A stretch of 64,000 nucleotides of DNA from Actinomycetota bacterium (GTDB lineage: Bacteria; Actinomycetota; Acidimicrobiia; Acidimicrobiales; CADCSY01). The stretch is from NCBI GenBank assembly GCA_004366205.1, contig SIRW01000022.1, positions 1 through 64,000 on the forward strand, written 5' to 3'. This document shows positions 15,773 through 23,520 of the stretch, one piece after another. Positions within the stretch are counted from its first letter, which is position 1. Each line of letters starts with the position of its first letter. Both the position numbers and the translations under genes were made by a program. Under the pieces are notes generated by a model. That model saw nothing but the letters and a program-made list of their open reading frames with translations, had not been told where the DNA came from and searched no databases.

Positions 15773-16165
15773 TCAGGTCGGGACCGGGAGCACGGTGAGC
15801 GGGACGACCGTCACGTGCCCCCGGTCGAGGGCGCAGTGGGCCTCGATCGTGCCGGGCTCGTCGAAGGTGAGCTCGGCCTTCACCAGGCGGTAGCCGAAGC
15901 GGCCGGGGTCGACCTGCACGGGCTGGACGTTGCGGGCGACCTGCTCGCCGTCGCCCGCCCGCAGGAAGCGCACCTCGAGCACGCCGTTGCCGCTCTCGCC
16001 GGCGGGGCAGCGGATGAGCACCACGAGGTGGGGCTCGAGGGTGGTGGGGAATGGCGTCGGGGGCACCGTCGAGAAGTAGACGCCGCGCAGGTCGATCCGG
16101 GTGGAGGGACCCGCCACCTGGCGCAGGTCGAAGCCCTCGGTGAACACGGCCGCCACGATCTCCAT
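15773..16165 (-). CDS. DUF6941-like protein of unknown function (130 residues)
   Basis: The product begins MEIVAAVFTEGFDLRQV and continues with alternating strands (STRIDLRGVYFSTVPPTPFP, HLVVLIRCPAGES, GRFGYRLVKAELTFDEPG) and ends RGHVTVVPLTVLPV. The pattern of an N-terminal strand, a GVY/GVF turn and a C-terminal beta-sandwich resembles DUF6941 proteins as I remember them; this is a weak assignment. It has no signal peptide and one cysteine pair that does not look like a metal site. The ATG lies seven bases after a TAGGGT hexamer. It is first in a likely operon with the FIST protein. Confidence 0.55.
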   Translation of the reverse strand: MEIVAAVFTEGFDLRQVAGPSTRIDLRGVYFSTVPPTPFPTTLEPHLVVLIRCPAGESGNGVLEVRFLRAGDGEQVARNVQPVQVDPGRFGYRLVKAELTFDEPGTIEAHCALDRGHVTVVPLTVLPVPT

Positions 16166-16172
16166 GGGCCCC

Positions 16173-16178
16173 ACCCTA
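16173..16178 (-). promoter_or_regulatory. Probable -10 element (TAGGGT), leaderless
   Basis: TAGGGT on the minus strand ends seven bases before the ATG of the DUF6941-like gene. It probably serves that gene and the FIST gene. Confidence 0.5.
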
Positions 16179-16200
16179 CGGGCGAGCCGGCGGGCCGTGG

Positions 16201-17295
16201 TCAGCGGGCCCAGGCGGGCTCGCCCGCGACCCAGGTCTGCTCGACGCGCAGGTCGGCGTCGAGGACGGCGAGGTCGGCGCGCCGGCCCGGCGCGATGGCG
16301 CCCCGGTCGTCGAGGCCGAGCACCCGGGCGGGTGTGGTGGCCGCGGCCGTCACCGCGCCGGCGAGGTCGGTGCAGCCGGCTGCCACCACGTTGCGGACGG
16401 CCTGGTCCATGGTGAGGGCGCTGCCCGCCAGGGTGCCGTCGCGCAGCCGGGGGGCGCCGTCGTGGTGCTGCACCCGCACCGGCCCCGCGGTCGCCGCCCG
16501 CCACGCCACGGCGTCGGTGACGAGGGCCACGCCGGCGGGTCCCTTCGCCCGGAACGCCAGCGTGAGGGCGGTGGGGTGGACGTGCACGAGGTCGGCGATG
16601 ACCGAGGCCACGACCCGGTCGTCGGTGAGGGCGGCGCCCACGACGCCCGGCTCGCGGTGGTGCAGGGGCGTCATGGCGTTGAACAGGTGGGTGACCAGGC
16701 GGGCGCCGGCGTCGACGAGGGCCCGCAGCTCGTCGTGGGTGGCGAGGGTGTGGCCCGCCGCCACCGTGACGCCCCGCGCCGCCAGCGCGGCGGTGGCGGC
16801 CAGGGCGCCGGCGATCTCGGCGCCCAGCGTGACGATGCGCACGACGGGGGGGAGGGCGTCGAGCCACGCCCGGTCGATCGGCCGCACCAGCTGCGGCGGG
16901 TGGGCGCCGGGCAGGCCGCCCAGGAACGGCCCCTCGAGGTGGGCGCCGGCGATGGTGGGCCGGGCGCCCTCCCGTCGGGCCGCGGTGGCGATGCGCTCGA
17001 GGCGGGCGGCGTAGCTGTCGAGGGGCGCGGTGACGAGCGTGGGGCACCAGGTGGTGACGCCCTGGGCGAGGAGCAGCTCGTCGAGGCGGTCCCAGTCCGC
17101 GCCCGTGGCCCGGGCGACGTCGACGTCGTCGTGGCCGTTGACCTGCAGGTCGACGAAGCCGGGGGCGATGACCCGGTCCGGGACCGGGCCCTGGGCGGGT
17201 GCGACCGAGACGATCGTCGGTCCGTCGAGCTCGACGGCACCGGGCGAGCAGACCCCGTCGGGGGTGAGCACGATCCGGGCGGCGAGCGTGGGCAT
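16201..17295 (-). CDS. nagA: N-acetylglucosamine-6-phosphate deacetylase
   Basis: The 364-residue amidohydrolase has the NagA signature: VIAPGFVDLQVNGHDDVDV near residue 45, then TIAGAHLEGPFLGG with the metal-binding Glu, VTVAAGHTLAT, THLFNAMTPLHHREPG, and LVTDAVA with the catalytic Asp. It removes acetate from GlcNAc-6-phosphate, giving glucosamine-6-phosphate for glycolysis or cell-wall synthesis. No nagB is visible nearby. Its divergent neighbour is a TetR regulator, and a GH84-type N-acetylglucosaminidase gene lies just beyond, so a small GlcNAc-recovery unit is plausible. The ATG start lies eight bases after TACGGT. Confidence 0.9.
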   Translation of the reverse strand: MPTLAARIVLTPDGVCSPGAVELDGPTIVSVAPAQGPVPDRVIAPGFVDLQVNGHDDVDVARATGADWDRLDELLLAQGVTTWCPTLVTAPLDSYAARLERIATAARREGARPTIAGAHLEGPFLGGLPGAHPPQLVRPIDRAWLDALPPVVRIVTLGAEIAGALAATAALAARGVTVAAGHTLATHDELRALVDAGARLVTHLFNAMTPLHHREPGVVGAALTDDRVVASVIADLVHVHPTALTLAFRAKGPAGVALVTDAVAWRAATAGPVRVQHHDGAPRLRDGTLAGSALTMDQAVRNVVAAGCTDLAGAVTAAATTPARVLGLDDRGAIAPGRRADLAVLDADLRVEQTWVAGEPAWAR

Positions 17296-17303
17296 CGACG
17301 GCG

Positions 17304-17309
17304 ACCGTA
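17304..17309 (-). promoter_or_regulatory. Probable -10 element (TACGGT) for nagA, leaderless
   Basis: TACGGT on the minus strand ends eight bases before the nagA ATG. The TetR gene promoter faces the other way in the same 98-base gap. Confidence 0.5.
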
Positions 17310-17381
17310 CGCCATCGGCGCCGGCGGAGGCGGCCCGGCGCGGGAGGTCGGGCATGCCTGACCCGTGGGGGCCGCTCTGGG

Positions 17382-17387
17382 TAGCCT
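17382..17387 (+). promoter_or_regulatory. Probable -10 element (TAGCCT) for the TetR gene, leaderless
   Basis: TAGCCT ends six bases before the GTG at 17394. A TetR operator would be expected in this intergenic region, but I see no convincing palindrome. Confidence 0.45.
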
Positions 17388-17393
17388 TGCCGG

Positions 17394-18008
17394 GTGGCGA
17401 CGGCTGAGCCTGCAACCCCGTCGACCCGCGACGCGATCCTCACGGCGGCCCGGCAGGCCTTCGCCGAGCACGGCTACCAGGCCACCTCCCTCAACGAGAT
17501 CGCCGACCTGGTCGGGATCCGGCGACCCAGCATCTTCCACCACTTCCCGTCCAAGCAGGCGCTCTACCAGGAGGTGTTCGCCCGGGCGCTGACCGACTGG
17601 CGGGACCGGGTCGAGGAGGCCGTCGCCGAGAACCGGGAGGGGTGGCAGCAGCTCGACCACGTGCTGACCGCGGGGTTCCGGTTCTTCATGGAGAACCCCG
17701 ACTTCGTGCGCATCGCCCGGCGGGAGGCGATCGAGGGCGGCGAGAACCTGGGCATGGACCTGGGCGAGGCGCTGCGCCCGCTGTTCCAGCGCGCCGTCGG
17801 CTTCTTCGAGCGGGAGATGGACGAGGGCCGCATGCGCCCCCACGACCCCGAGCAGCTCCTGCTCACCGGCTACGGGGCGCTGCTCAGCTACTTCAGCGAC
17901 GTGCCCTTCCTGGAGGGCCTGCTCGGCCAGGACCCCATGGCGCCCGAGGCGCTCGAGCGCCGGCTCGAGCACGTGCGCGCCTTCTTCCGCGCCGCCCTCG
18001 AACCCTGA
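17394..18008 (+). CDS. TetR-family transcriptional regulator
   Basis: The 204-residue product has a standard TetR N-terminus: [53 protein letters not shown], a three-helix DNA-binding domain at about residues 10-58. The C-terminal ligand domain contains [22 protein letters not shown] and a late acidic helix, similar to fatty-acid or xenobiotic-responsive members (TetR_C-type). It is divergent from nagA, so control of nagA is possible, though the ligand is unknown. The GTG start follows a -10 hexamer. Its stop codon lies within a short hairpin shared with the convergent GH84 gene. Confidence 0.85.
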   Translation: MATAEPATPSTRDAILTAARQAFAEHGYQATSLNEIADLVGIRRPSIFHHFPSKQALYQEVFARALTDWRDRVEEAVAENREGWQQLDHVLTAGFRFFMENPDFVRIARREAIEGGENLGMDLGEALRPLFQRAVGFFEREMDEGRMRPHDPEQLLLTGYGALLSYFSDVPFLEGLLGQDPMAPEALERRLEHVRAFFRAALEP

Positions 18009-18024
18009 GCGCGGGCGCCTCAGG
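18004..18024. terminator. Short hairpin holding the stop codons of both convergent genes
   Basis: CCTGAGCGC pairs with GCGCCTCAGG with one bulged G. Each arm contains the TGA of one of the convergent genes (TetR and GH84). The 3' ends of the coding sequences are 11 bases apart. It may serve as a compact two-way terminator; no U-tract is present. Confidence 0.4.
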
Positions 18025-19333
18025 CGAGGGCGGCGGCCTCGGCGAGGGCGAGCCGGCACAGGACGTCGAGGGCGTTCTGGTCCTCCTGGAGGGCCTCGGG
18101 GAGGAGGCGCCAGGCGCCGTCGGCCCGCTGGGCGAGCGCCGGCCGGAACGCCCAGCGGGGGCCGAGGACGGTGACGTCGCCCTTGCGGGCCGCCTGCCAG
18201 GCCACGGCGACGCCGAAGGCGGCGGCGAGCACCCGGTCGGGGTCGGGCTCGTCGCCCCACACCCGGCGCAGGAGCCGGCACGCGGCCACGCCCACCGCCG
18301 CCTCCGTGCGGATCTGGGTGACCCAGGCGTCGGCTTCGCCCTCGAGGCCGGGCGCCTCGCAGCCGGCAGCCGCGTCGAACCACGCCCGGACCGCCGCCAG
18401 CGCCTCGGCCCGGTCCGCCCCTCGAGGGTCGCCGACGGCGGCGGTGAGGGCGGCGACGAGGCGGCGGGGCTCGGCGCCGTCGCAGGCCTCGGCGAAGGTG
18501 CGCAGGGCGCCGGCTTCGGCGGCCCACGCCGCCTCGGGGTCCTCGCCCCGGAGCCACGCGGCCACCGACGCCAGCGGCAGCAGCGAGCAGCGGGGCTGGA
18601 CCATGGGGTTGGCGAGGTAGCCGCTGCACGCCTCGAACAGGCCCGGCTCCCGCCCCCGGAGCGGGCCGGTGAAGAGGCGATCGGCCATCACGGCGTCGTT
18701 GACCGGGTAGTTGTCCCACAGCAGCGGCGCCCGCCCGCCGAGCGCGCCCGCCCGACGCCGGGCCTCGGCCACGGTGATGGCGTCGTTCACCACGGACATC
18801 CCCGTCCAGGCGATGGGGACGTCGCCGGGCACGCCCGCCGCCAGGGCGTCGAGGTAGTCGCTGGCCTCGCAACCGACGTAGTCGGTCGGGACGAGCACCA
18901 ACAGCGCCCGGTCGCCGACGTGGTCCCGCAGCCAGGTGGTGACCTCGGCGTGCGCCTCGCCCAGGCCCGGGCGCCGGGGGATGTCGTCGAGCGCCAGGCA
19001 CACGAACCCCACCCCCACGGCGAGCAGGGCGTCGAGCTTGGCGGCCAGCGCCTGCCGGTCCTCGGGCGAGCCGTAGTCCATGGACAGCCCGGGCGAGACG
19101 GCGAACCCGACCGTGACCGGCGCCTCGGCGACCAGGCGCTCGAAGCCCGCCAGCTCGTCACGGTCGTAGGGCACGCGCCACTCGGCCCGGTGCTTGGGAT
19201 CGTCCTTGGGGGCGTAGAGGTAGTGGGTCATGCCCCGCTCGGCGACGTGGCGGCAGACGAGCAGGCGCTCGTCCCACGACCAGGGCCGTCCGTAGAACCC
19301 CTCGATCACCCCGGCCACCGGCGCACCACCCAT
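18020..19333 (-). CDS. GH84-type beta-N-acetylglucosaminidase (O-GlcNAcase-like), apparently cytosolic
   Basis: The 437-residue protein begins almost at once with the GH84 catalytic fold: VAGVIEGFYGRPWSW, THYLYAPKDDPKHRAEWRVPY, and LALDDIP with the tandem aspartates Asp116-Asp117. These correspond to the polarising and acid/base residues of GH84 hexosaminidases, which use substrate-assisted catalysis through the 2-acetamido group. LLWDNYPVND completes the active site. There is no signal peptide and no extra binding module, unlike many secreted bacterial GH84 enzymes. The substrate could be cytosolic GlcNAc-containing glycans or O-GlcNAc-like protein marks. nagA lies close by. The ATG start is eight bases after TACCCT. 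Confidence 0.85.
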   Translation of the reverse strand: MGGAPVAGVIEGFYGRPWSWDERLLVCRHVAERGMTHYLYAPKDDPKHRAEWRVPYDRDELAGFERLVAEAPVTVGFAVSPGLSMDYGSPEDRQALAAKLDALLAVGVGFVCLALDDIPRRPGLGEAHAEVTTWLRDHVGDRALLVLVPTDYVGCEASDYLDALAAGVPGDVPIAWTGMSVVNDAITVAEARRRAGALGGRAPLLWDNYPVNDAVMADRLFTGPLRGREPGLFEACSGYLANPMVQPRCSLLPLASVAAWLRGEDPEAAWAAEAGALRTFAEACDGAEPRRLVAALTAAVGDPRGADRAEALAAVRAWFDAAAGCEAPGLEGEADAWVTQIRTEAAVGVAACRLLRRVWGDEPDPDRVLAAAFGVAVAWQAARKGDVTVLGPRWAFRPALAQRADGAWRLLPEALQEDQNALDVLCRLALAEAAALA

Positions 19334-19340
19334 CGGGGGG

Positions 19341-19347
19341 TAGGGTA
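19341..19347. promoter_or_regulatory. Overlapping divergent -10 elements (TAGGGT / TACCCT)
   Basis: TAGGGT (19341-19346, plus) ends nine bases before the ATG at 19356. TACCCT (19347-19342, minus) ends eight bases before the ATG at 19333. The two start codons lie 22 bases apart. Both hexamers use the same seven bases. Confidence 0.5.
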
Positions 19348-19355
19348 CGCCCCCG

Positions 19356-20000
19356 ATGCCGACCCTCTCGGAGGCCGAGTCCAAGGCCCGCCTCGCCGCC
19401 CACGGCGTGCCCGTGCTCGACGAGCGGGTGGCCGGCACCGCCGACGAGGCCGTCGGCGCCGCCCACGAGCTGGGCTTCCCGGTCGTCGCCAAGCTGTGCG
19501 GCGACGCCATCGCCCACAAGACCGAGCGGGGCCTGGTGCGCCTCAACCTCGGCGACGGCGAGGCGGTGCGCTCCGCGGCGACCGACCTGCTCGCCGCCGC
19601 CCGCCCCGAGGACGGCGCCGTCGGCGTGCTCGTCGCGCCGCAGGTGCGGGCCACCCGGGAGCTGATCGCCGGCCTCAACCTCGACCCGCAGTTCGGGTTG
19701 ACCGTGATGCTCGGCATCGGCGGGGTGCTCGCCGAGGCGCTGGGCGACGTGGCGTTCCGGCTGGTGCCGCTGACGCGCACCGACGCCGAGGAGATGCTCG
19801 ACGACCTCGCCACCCAGGCCCTGCTCGGCGCCTTCCGGGGTGAACCTCCAGTCGACCGTGAGGCCGTGGTCGACGTGCTGCTGGGTCTCGCCGGCCTGGC
19901 CGAGGCGGACCCGAGCGTGCGGTCGGTCGACCTCAACCCGCTGATGATCGTCGAGGGGCGGCCCGTCGCCGTCGACGCCCTCGTCGAGGTGGCGCCGTGA
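19356..20000 (+). CDS. ATP-grasp subunit of ADP-forming acyl-CoA synthetase
   Basis: The 214-residue product is the ATP-grasp (beta-type) part of ADP-forming acetyl/acyl-CoA synthetases. It reads LSEAESKARLAAHGVPVLDE, GFPVVAKLCGDAIAHKTERGLVRLNL (where the lysine and His-Lys motif contact ATP), VLVAPQVRATRELIAGLNLDPQFG, and VRSVDLNPLMIVEGRPVAVDALV. These enzymes interconvert acyl-CoA, ADP and phosphate with acid, CoA and ATP. The next gene encodes the alpha-type part, overlapping by GTGA, so the two chains probably form one enzyme. The acyl substrate is unknown. Confidence 0.88.
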   Translation: MPTLSEAESKARLAAHGVPVLDERVAGTADEAVGAAHELGFPVVAKLCGDAIAHKTERGLVRLNLGDGEAVRSAATDLLAAARPEDGAVGVLVAPQVRATRELIAGLNLDPQFGLTVMLGIGGVLAEALGDVAFRLVPLTRTDAEEMLDDLATQALLGAFRGEPPVDREAVVDVLLGLAGLAEADPSVRSVDLNPLMIVEGRPVAVDALVEVAP

Positions 20001-21469
20001 CGGTGCCCGACCGGTCCGGCTTCGAGGCGCTGTTCGCCCCCCGGGGGGTGATCGTGGCCGGCGCCTCGACGCATCCGGGCAAGTTCGGGTTCGTGGCGCT
20101 CCACAACATCCTGCGCAACGGCTACCCCGGCAAGGTGTTCGCCACGAACCGCGAGGGCGGCGAGGTGCTCGGCGTGCCGTGCGCCACCTCGATCGACGAC
20201 CTGCCCGACGGCGAGGCCGACCTCGTCTTCGTGTGCACGCCCGCGGGCGCGAACCCCGACCTGCTGCGCGCCTGCGCGAAGAAGGGCGTGCGAGCCGCCT
20301 TCGTCACCTCGGCCGGCTACGGCGAGGCGGGCGAGGAGGGCAGGCGGGCCGAGGCCGACCTGGTCGCCCTCGCCGGTGAGCTGGGGATGCTGCTCGCCGG
20401 GCCCAACGGTCAGGGCGTCGTGTCGACGCCGGCGTCGCTGTGCGCCCAGATCGTGGCGCCGTACCCGCCGGCGGGGCGCATCGGCATCGCCAGCCAGTCG
20501 GGCAACTTCGTGTCCAGCTTCATGAACTACGCCGTGCAGACCGGCGTGGGGGTGAGCCGGGCCGTGTCGGCGGGCAACGCCGCGGCCACGACCGTGCCGG
20601 ACTACCTCGACTTCTACGCCGAGGACCCCGAGACCGCCGTCGGGCTCGCCTACGTGGAGAGCATCCCCGACGGGCGGGCCTTCTACGAGCGGGTGAAGGG
20701 CGTCGTCGAGCGCAAGCCGCTCGTGGTGCTGAAGGGGGGCGCCACGGCCGGCGGGCAGCAGGCGGCGGCGTCGCACACGGGGGCGCTGGCCACCGACGAC
20801 CGCCTGTTCGACGGGATGTGCCGGCAGGCCGGCGTCACCCGCGCCGCGACGGTGGAGGAGGCCTTCGAGGCCGCGGCCACGTTCGCGACCCAGCCGCTCC
20901 CCAAGGGGCCGAGGACCGTGGTCGTCACGACGGCCGGGGGCTGGGGCGTCGTCACCGCGGACGCCATCACCCGCAGCTCGCTCGAGCTGGCGCCCCTGCC
21001 GGACGACCTGCGGGCCGCGATCGACCAGAAGCTGCCGCCCCGGTGGAGCCGCAACAACCCCATCGATCTCGCCGGCGGCGAGACCCGGGACACGATCCCC
21101 GAGGTCCTCGAGCTCGTCGCGAGCCACCCCGACGTCGACGCTGTGATCTACCTGGGGCTCGGCATCCAGTCGAACCAGGCCCGCACGATGCGCACCGGCC
21201 CCTACTACCCGGATCACGGCCTCGAGCGGATCGTCGACTTCCACGAGCGCCAGGACCGGCGCTACGCCGAAGCGGCGGCCGCCGTGTCCGAGGCGACGGG
21301 CAAGCCTGTGCTCACCGCCACCGAGCTGGCCGTGGCCATGCCCGACAACCCCGGGCCCGCCGCCGTCCGGGAGAGCGGGCGGCTCTGCTACGCCGCCTCC
21401 AACCGGGCCGTCACGGCCCTCGATCACCTGTGGCGGCACGCCCGCTGGCGCCAGCGTCGCGGCCTCTGA
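19997..21469 (+). CDS. CoA-binding/ligase subunit of ADP-forming acyl-CoA synthetase
   Basis: The 490-residue product contains a CoA-binding Rossmann domain (LFAPRGVIVAGASTHPGKFGFVALHNI), a succinyl-CoA-synthetase-like domain (GRIGIASQSGNFVSSFMNYAVQTG), and the segment AASHTGALATDD, whose histidine is the expected phospho-acceptor. LLAGPNGQGVVS replaces the more usual GPNCxG. It works with the ATP-grasp subunit encoded just upstream. Separate alpha and beta chains occur in archaeal acetyl-CoA synthetases (ADP-forming) and in some bacteria; many bacteria have them fused. The last 60 residues include a segment on pooled CoA-ligase folds but no new motif. Confidence 0.85.
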   Translation: MTVPDRSGFEALFAPRGVIVAGASTHPGKFGFVALHNILRNGYPGKVFATNREGGEVLGVPCATSIDDLPDGEADLVFVCTPAGANPDLLRACAKKGVRAAFVTSAGYGEAGEEGRRAEADLVALAGELGMLLAGPNGQGVVSTPASLCAQIVAPYPPAGRIGIASQSGNFVSSFMNYAVQTGVGVSRAVSAGNAAATTVPDYLDFYAEDPETAVGLAYVESIPDGRAFYERVKGVVERKPLVVLKGGATAGGQQAAASHTGALATDDRLFDGMCRQAGVTRAATVEEAFEAAATFATQPLPKGPRTVVVTTAGGWGVVTADAITRSSLELAPLPDDLRAAIDQKLPPRWSRNNPIDLAGGETRDTIPEVLELVASHPDVDAVIYLGLGIQSNQARTMRTGPYYPDHGLERIVDFHERQDRRYAEAAAAVSEATGKPVLTATELAVAMPDNPGPAAVRESGRLCYAASNRAVTALDHLWRHARWRQRRGL

Positions 21470-21556
21470 CCGCCACGCCGGGGCCGGCACCCGCCCCGCC
21501 GCCTCCCCGTGCGCGCCCCGCCCACCCCGACCCATCAGCCCCGCTCACCCACCCGT

Positions 21557-21611
21557 CCGGTTCTGGGTGGGCACCGGTCCAGCATCGCGAGACCACAGCC
21601 CCCCAGAACGG
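21557..21611 (+). repeat. Hairpin element with GTTCTGGG arms upstream of the carboxypeptidase gene
   Basis: CCGGTTCTGGG (21557-21567) can pair with CCCAGAACGG (21602-21611) with one bulged G, over a loop of about 34 bases. The same outer arms appear in the tandem repeat at 28855-29096. It lies in the gap after the ligase gene and ends at the start codon region of the next gene, so it could act as a terminator or as a structured leader. Confidence 0.4.
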
Positions 21612-21612
21612 G

Positions 21613-22497
21613 GTGGTGCTGCGGGCGGTGGCGGCGGTCGCGCTGGCCGTGGCGATGGTCGCGGCGGGTGCGCCGGGGGCGGCCGGCCAGGGAGCCGGGG
21701 CGACCGGCGGGGCGGGCGTGCCCCGGCCCGACGCGCCCGTGCTGACGGCGCGCCGGCTACCGGGCGCCCTGGTGGCGCCGATGGCGGAGTCCCGGCTGGT
21801 CGAGTCGCTCTCGCAGGTGCTCGCCACCGGCCCGCCCGCCACCTGCCTCATCGTGGGGTCGGGACGGGACCGGATCGTCGAGCACCGGGCGCACGAGGCC
21901 CTCGTCCCCGCCTCGGCCATCAAGCTCGTGACCGCCTTCGCAGCCCTGCGCCGGGCCGGCGGCGAGTCCGACCCGGCGGTGGCCGCCGACGTCCGGCGCG
22001 CCCTCGCCGACAGCGGCAACGACGCCGCGACCCGCCTCCTCGCCGCGGCCGGCGGAGGCGACGCCGCGGTGGCGGCCCTCGCCGAGGCCGGGCTCCCCGC
22101 CGCCGGCGTCGTGGTGACCGACGGCACCGGCCTCGACCGCGGGAACCGGGCGACGTGCGCGGCCATCCAGGCGATCCTCGAGGCCGGGCGGGGCGGCGCC
22201 CTCGACGAAGGCCTCGCCGTGGCCGGCGAGACCGGGACGCTGCGGACCCGGTTCGTCGGGACACCCGTCGAGGGGCGCCTGCGCGCCAAGACGGGCTCGA
22301 TCCGGGGCGTGGTCGCCCTCGCCGGGCACGCCGGGACGCGCACCGGGGGCCGCCTCACGTTCACCCTGCTCGCCAACGGGATCCCCGACCTCGCCGCCGG
22401 GGAGCGCCTCCAGGAGCGCCTCGCCACCGTCCTCGTCGCCCACCCGGACCTGCCCGACCTCGACCTGATCGGCCCGCGGGGCTACCGATGGCGATGA
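21613..22497 (+). CDS. Minimal penicillin-binding D,D-carboxypeptidase-like protein (S13-type fold)
   Basis: The 294-residue product starts with a signal-like segment (VVLRAVAAVALAVAMVAAGAPGAAG). It then shows the three active-site motifs of penicillin-recognising enzymes: SAIK (Ser101, Lys104), SGN (Ser134-Asn136) and KTG (Lys226). TDGTGLDRGN and AKTGSIRGVVALAGH resemble the DacB/PBP4 family. In DacB a long insertion of two further domains lies between SxxK and SxN; here they are only 30 residues apart, so those domains are missing. It should act outside the membrane on peptidoglycan stem peptides. The GTG start is the first possible codon. It overlaps the LON-domain gene at its end. Confidence 0.72.
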   Translation: MVLRAVAAVALAVAMVAAGAPGAAGQGAGATGGAGVPRPDAPVLTARRLPGALVAPMAESRLVESLSQVLATGPPATCLIVGSGRDRIVEHRAHEALVPASAIKLVTAFAALRRAGGESDPAVAADVRRALADSGNDAATRLLAAAGGGDAAVAALAEAGLPAAGVVVTDGTGLDRGNRATCAAIQAILEAGRGGALDEGLAVAGETGTLRTRFVGTPVEGRLRAKTGSIRGVVALAGHAGTRTGGRLTFTLLANGIPDLAAGERLQERLATVLVAHPDLPDLDLIGPRGYRWR

Positions 22498-23138
22498 CCG
22501 GGAGCGCCCTGGACCCCGACGCCCGGCCCCAGGCCCTTCCCATGTTCCCGCTCGGGACGGTGCTCCTGCCCGGCGCCACCCTGCCCCTGCACGTGTTCGA
22601 GCCCCGCTACCGGGCCCTCGTGCAGGACTGCCTCGCCGGCGACCGGTCGTTCGGGGTCGTGCTGATCGAGCGGGGGAGCGAGGTCGGCGGTGGCGACGTG
22701 CGCAGCGGCGTGGGGTGCCGGGCGGTCATCCTGGCCGCCGACGAGCTCCCCGACGGCCGGTGGGTGCTCGCCGCCCTTGGGACCGACCGCATCCGGGTGA
22801 CCCGCTGGCTGCCCGACGACCCCTACCCCCGGGCCGAGGTCGAGCCGTGGCCCGACGACGTCGACCCGCCGCCGCTCACGGTCGGGGACGTGGCGGCCCG
22901 CCTCACCCGCGTGCTGGCCCTGACGGCCGAGCTGGGCCACGACGTGCCCGAGGTGCCGGACCTCGGCGCCGCCGACGACGTCACGGCCTCCTACGTGCTC
23001 GCCGCCCTCGCCCCGCTTGGGCCCCTCGACCGCCAGCACCTGCTGGCCGCCGCCGGTCCGGCGGCCCGCCTCGGGCGGCTCGCCGAGCTCCTCGACGACG
23101 AGGCCGCCTTCCTTGCACGGCGACTGGCCCAAGGGTAG
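22494..23138 (+). CDS. LON N-terminal substrate-binding domain protein
   Basis: The 214-residue product is the stand-alone LON-SB (ASCH/PUA-like) domain: LPMFPLGTVLLPGATLPLHVFEPRYRALVQDCL, then SFGVVLIERGSEVGGGD, GCRAVI and LGTDRIRVTRWL. There is no AAA or protease domain. Such free-standing LON domains are common in actinobacteria and have no settled function. The ATG at 22494 overlaps the carboxypeptidase stop (ATGA) and is preferred; ATG 22488 is the alternative and adds two residues. The C-terminal half is helical (ADDVTASYVLAALAPLGPLDRQHLLAA), as usual for the family. Confidence 0.82.
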   Translation: MTGSALDPDARPQALPMFPLGTVLLPGATLPLHVFEPRYRALVQDCLAGDRSFGVVLIERGSEVGGGDVRSGVGCRAVILAADELPDGRWVLAALGTDRIRVTRWLPDDPYPRAEVEPWPDDVDPPPLTVGDVAARLTRVLALTAELGHDVPEVPDLGAADDVTASYVLAALAPLGPLDRQHLLAAAGPAARLGRLAELLDDEAAFLARRLAQG

Positions 23139-23193
23139 GAAGTGGCGCCACCGGGTAGCCACCGCCCGACCGTTCCGCCATCCGGGAGCCGCC

Positions 23194-23520
23194 GTGCCCG
23201 AACCCCGCCAGGACGCCGCCAGCCTGCCCGAGCTCGTCACCGAGCTGTGGGAGCTCGTCGTCGCCTACGCCAAGCAGGAGACGATCGAGCCGATCAAGGG
23301 CCTGGGACGCTTCGTGGCGTTCGGGGTGGCGGGCTCGCTCCTGCTCGGCATCGGCCTGGTCATCCTCCTGATCGCCGTGCTGCGCGCCCTGCAGACCGAG
23401 ACGGGCACGACGTTCGAGGGCAACTGGTCGTGGGCGCCGTACCTCATCACCGTCGCCGTGGGCCTGCTGCTCGTCGCCTTCGCCATGGCCGGCACCCGCA
23501 GCAAGGGAGGATCTTCGTGA
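23194..23520 (+). CDS. Small membrane protein, phage-holin-superfamily-like (108 residues)
   Basis: The product has an amphipathic N-terminus (SLPELVTELWELVVAYAKQETIEPIKGLGRF) and two clear membrane segments (VAFGVAGSLLLGIGLVILLIAVL and YLITVAVGLLLVAFAMA). This layout matches the actinobacterial proteins often named phage holin family or superfamily holin X, which are chromosomal membrane proteins with no proven lytic role. The GTG start has GGGAG upstream. Its stop overlaps the next small gene (GTGA), and no other lysis gene is nearby, so a prophage origin is unlikely. Confidence 0.65.
   Translation: MPEPRQDAASLPELVTELWELVVAYAKQETIEPIKGLGRFVAFGVAGSLLLGIGLVILLIAVLRALQTETGTTFEGNWSWAPYLITVAVGLLLVAFAMAGTRSKGGSS

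Noticed and set aside
18020-21535. Long minus-strand frame extending the GH84 gene upstream
   Set aside because: GH84 homology begins at 19333 after a -10 element. The remainder is antisense to the acyl-CoA synthetase genes.
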